Source of the DNA: Coriobacteriales bacterium
Lineage (GTDB): Bacteria; Actinomycetota; Coriobacteriia; Coriobacteriales; UBA8131
Direction of reading: 5' to 3'
Length of the DNA stretch: 35,322 bases
NCBI GenBank assembly: GCA_031263105.1
Contig: JAISGJ010000030.1
Coordinates: 1 to 35,322 of the forward strand
Of the stretch, positions 33,485-35,322 are shown one piece after another. The notes under the pieces are model-generated. The model saw only the letters and a list, made by a program, of their open reading frames with translations. It was not told the origin of the DNA and searched no databases. The first letter of the stretch is position 1, and every line of letters starts with the position of its first letter. Position numbers and translations under genes: made by a program.

Positions 33485-35098
33485 TCACTTCCAGTGGGCG
33501 TAAAGGGTGATGTTCCTGGTCACCTTCGTCTCGGGCAGCGCCCTCGTCGCGTTACTCGCCTTGCTGGTATACCAGCCCGTGAACGTGTAGCCTGTGCGCG
33601 TGGGGTTGAAGACCTGGCCCAGGGCCGTGCCCTTGTTGCGCTGGATGCTCGTGGGTGCGCCCTTGTCCAGCTTGCCGCCGTTGGCGTTGAAGGTCACCGT
33701 GTAGGTCGTCCTGCCGAGCAGTACGACGGGGATCTTGGCAGCGACCGCATAGATATGCGCCTTCGATTTGGCGTTGCACTTGACGGTGAGGTACGAGCAG
33801 AGGGCAAAGGCGTTCTTCCCTATCGCCTTGACGGAGGCGGGGACGGTGATGGACTTGAGGGCATGGCAGCGGTAGAAGGAGCCCGCCCCCAGGGAGGTGA
33901 CGCTGCTCGGCACCGTGAACGTGGTGAGGGCAAGGCAGTGGGAGAAGGCCTCGGCCCCTATCGAGCGGACCGTGGTCGGGATGCTGACGGACCTGAGCGC
34001 GGTACAGGAGCTGAACGTGAACGGCTCGATCGTCCTTACGCCCTTGGGGATCCTGACGGAGACGAGGGACGAGCAGTGGTAGAAGGCGTGGTCCTTTATC
34101 GTGGTGACGGAGGTGGGGATGCTGACGGACCTGAGCTTCGAGCACTTGAAGAAGAGGTAGTTGCCCAAGGTCTTGACGCCTTGGGGGATTGCGAGGGAGG
34201 CAAGCGAGGTGCAGAACTCGAAGGCATGGTCCCGTATCGAGACGACACTGCCCGGAAGACTGACGGACCTGAGCCTCGAACACTGCGAGAAAACGTAGTT
34301 CCCTATCATCCTGACCCCGCTCTCCACCTTGACGGAGACGAGGGACGTGCAGCGATAGAAGAGGTAGTCCCCCATCGAGATGACGCTGCCGGGGATGGTG
34401 ATGGACTTGAGGGCGGTGCAGTCCTGGAAGACATGCGACGCCATCGAGGTGACGGATCTGGGGAGGGTGATGGAGGCGAGCCTCGTGCAGCCGGAGAAGG
34501 CGTAGTAGCCTATCGAGGCGACGCCATAGGCGAGGGTGACGGACCTGAGGCCGGTGCACTTGTAGAAGGCGTAGTTCATGATCGCGCTCACCGTGCCGGA
34601 GATTCTGGCGGAGGTGAGGGAGGTGCAGCCCTGGAAGGCGGCGTACTCTATCGAGGTGACGCCTTCTTCGACGACGAGCGTCCTGATGGAGCCGGCATAT
34701 GCGCGCCAAGGGGCCTTCTTGGTGGCATCGTTGTAGCGGGCCATCGCCCCTGTGCCGGATATGGTGAGCTTTCCGGCCGCATCGAGCACCCAGGTGAGGC
34801 CGATGCCGCAGGTGCCCCTCCTGACCGCAAGCGGGGAAAGGTCGGAGGCATCCGTGGCAAGGTCCTTCCGCAAGAGCGCAAGGTCGCCCTGCGGCGCCTT
34901 GCCAGGCTGCGCCGGGACGGACTTGGAAGCGGGAGGCACGGCCCCGGTTTCGTCGACCGGCGCGGATCCTGCGTCCGTGCCCGTCCCGACATCCGGTTCG
35001 ATGCCGGATGCCACAGATGCCCCGGCCAGGGAGAACGCCAACAGGAATGCCAGCAGGCCGGTGAGCCCCTTGCGCAGTGCTGTGTTCATAGGTGCCAT
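33485..35098 (-). CDS. BspA-type leucine-rich repeat (LRR_5) secreted/surface protein with C-terminal InlB-type B-repeat
   Basis: Signal peptide (LTGLLAFLLAFSLAGASVASG), 13 consecutive 23-aa LRRs each ending in Cys, then YTVTFNANGGKLDKG...TGYTFTGWYTS...NITLYAHWK. Confidence 0.92.
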   Translation of the reverse strand: MAPMNTALRKGLTGLLAFLLAFSLAGASVASGIEPDVGTGTDAGSAPVDETGAVPPASKSVPAQPGKAPQGDLALLRKDLATDASDLSPLAVRRGTCGIGLTWVLDAAGKLTISGTGAMARYNDATKKAPWRAYAGSIRTLVVEEGVTSIEYAAFQGCTSLTSARISGTVSAIMNYAFYKCTGLRSVTLAYGVASIGYYAFSGCTRLASITLPRSVTSMASHVFQDCTALKSITIPGSVISMGDYLFYRCTSLVSVKVESGVRMIGNYVFSQCSRLRSVSLPGSVVSIRDHAFEFCTSLASLAIPQGVKTLGNYLFFKCSKLRSVSIPTSVTTIKDHAFYHCSSLVSVRIPKGVRTIEPFTFSSCTALRSVSIPTTVRSIGAEAFSHCLALTTFTVPSSVTSLGAGSFYRCHALKSITVPASVKAIGKNAFALCSYLTVKCNAKSKAHIYAVAAKIPVVLLGRTTYTVTFNANGGKLDKGAPTSIQRNKGTALGQVFNPTRTGYTFTGWYTSKASNATRALPETKVTRNITLYAHWK

Positions 35099-35189
35099 GG
35101 TGTTCCCTTTCGGTTATGCCTTCGACAGGCCCCCTCGGCCTGATGGGTCGTGTTATGCGTCCTGGGGCGTTATACGTCCCGGAGCCCGT

Positions 35190-35322
35190 CTAGCCCGCCT
35201 TGGTCCAGCGGGCGTAGAGGACGAGGTCCTTCGGCACCTTCGTGGTGGCGGCGACCTTCGAGCCCTTCGCCTTGCCGGTGTACCAGCCGAGGAAGGTGTA
35301 GCCGGTGCGCTTGGCCACCGGG
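35190..35322 (-). CDS. C-terminus of a second InlB B-repeat surface protein (partial, runs off the window)
   Basis: PVAKRTGYTFLGWYTGKAKGSKVAATTKVPKDLVLYARWTKAG*. Confidence 0.8.
   Translation of the reverse strand, partial: PVAKRTGYTFLGWYTGKAKGSKVAATTKVPKDLVLYARWTKAG

Overview
High-GC bacterial window with the gene content of a gut Coriobacteriia/Eggerthellaceae-type anaerobe (lineage is inferred, not proven). It holds three reductase modules, each with its own sensor. (1) A cytoplasmic molybdopterin enzyme plus Fe-S subunit of the pyrogallol-phloroglucinol transhydroxylase / catechol dehydroxylase clade, divergent from a multi-TM LuxR regulator. (2) A Tat-exported DMSO-reductase-family operon: catalytic subunit, Fe-S subunit, TorD chaperone, a second Fe-S protein, a histidine kinase with a c-type heme motif (CLECH), and an OmpR-type regulator. 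(3) A Tat-exported old-yellow-enzyme-family flavoprotein beside a second multi-TM LuxR regulator, convergent with a sodium:solute symporter. Between modules 2 and 3 lies an AraC/ECF/exporter-fold ABC import locus (possibly for a metal chelate). Its ATPases are fused into one ~1200-aa polypeptide through repeat-rich linkers, and the 5' end of the first ATPase domain appears split by a +1 frameshift at a G6 tract. The rest includes a HicB/HicA-like pair and a truncated second HicB, a lower-GC AraC/VOC pair, rubredoxin plus a flavodiiron remnant, a DUF362 ferredoxin, a metallophosphoesterase and BspA-type LRR surface proteins. The most notable non-coding feature is a family of modular palindromic elements with terminal inverted repeats near GTTACTGTTCACACCCCACTGTCATTCCGAGC. 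It has at least six full or partial copies in intergenic or intra-operonic positions. A sequence resembling a second dispersed-repeat family is embedded in frame in the ABC fusion linker.
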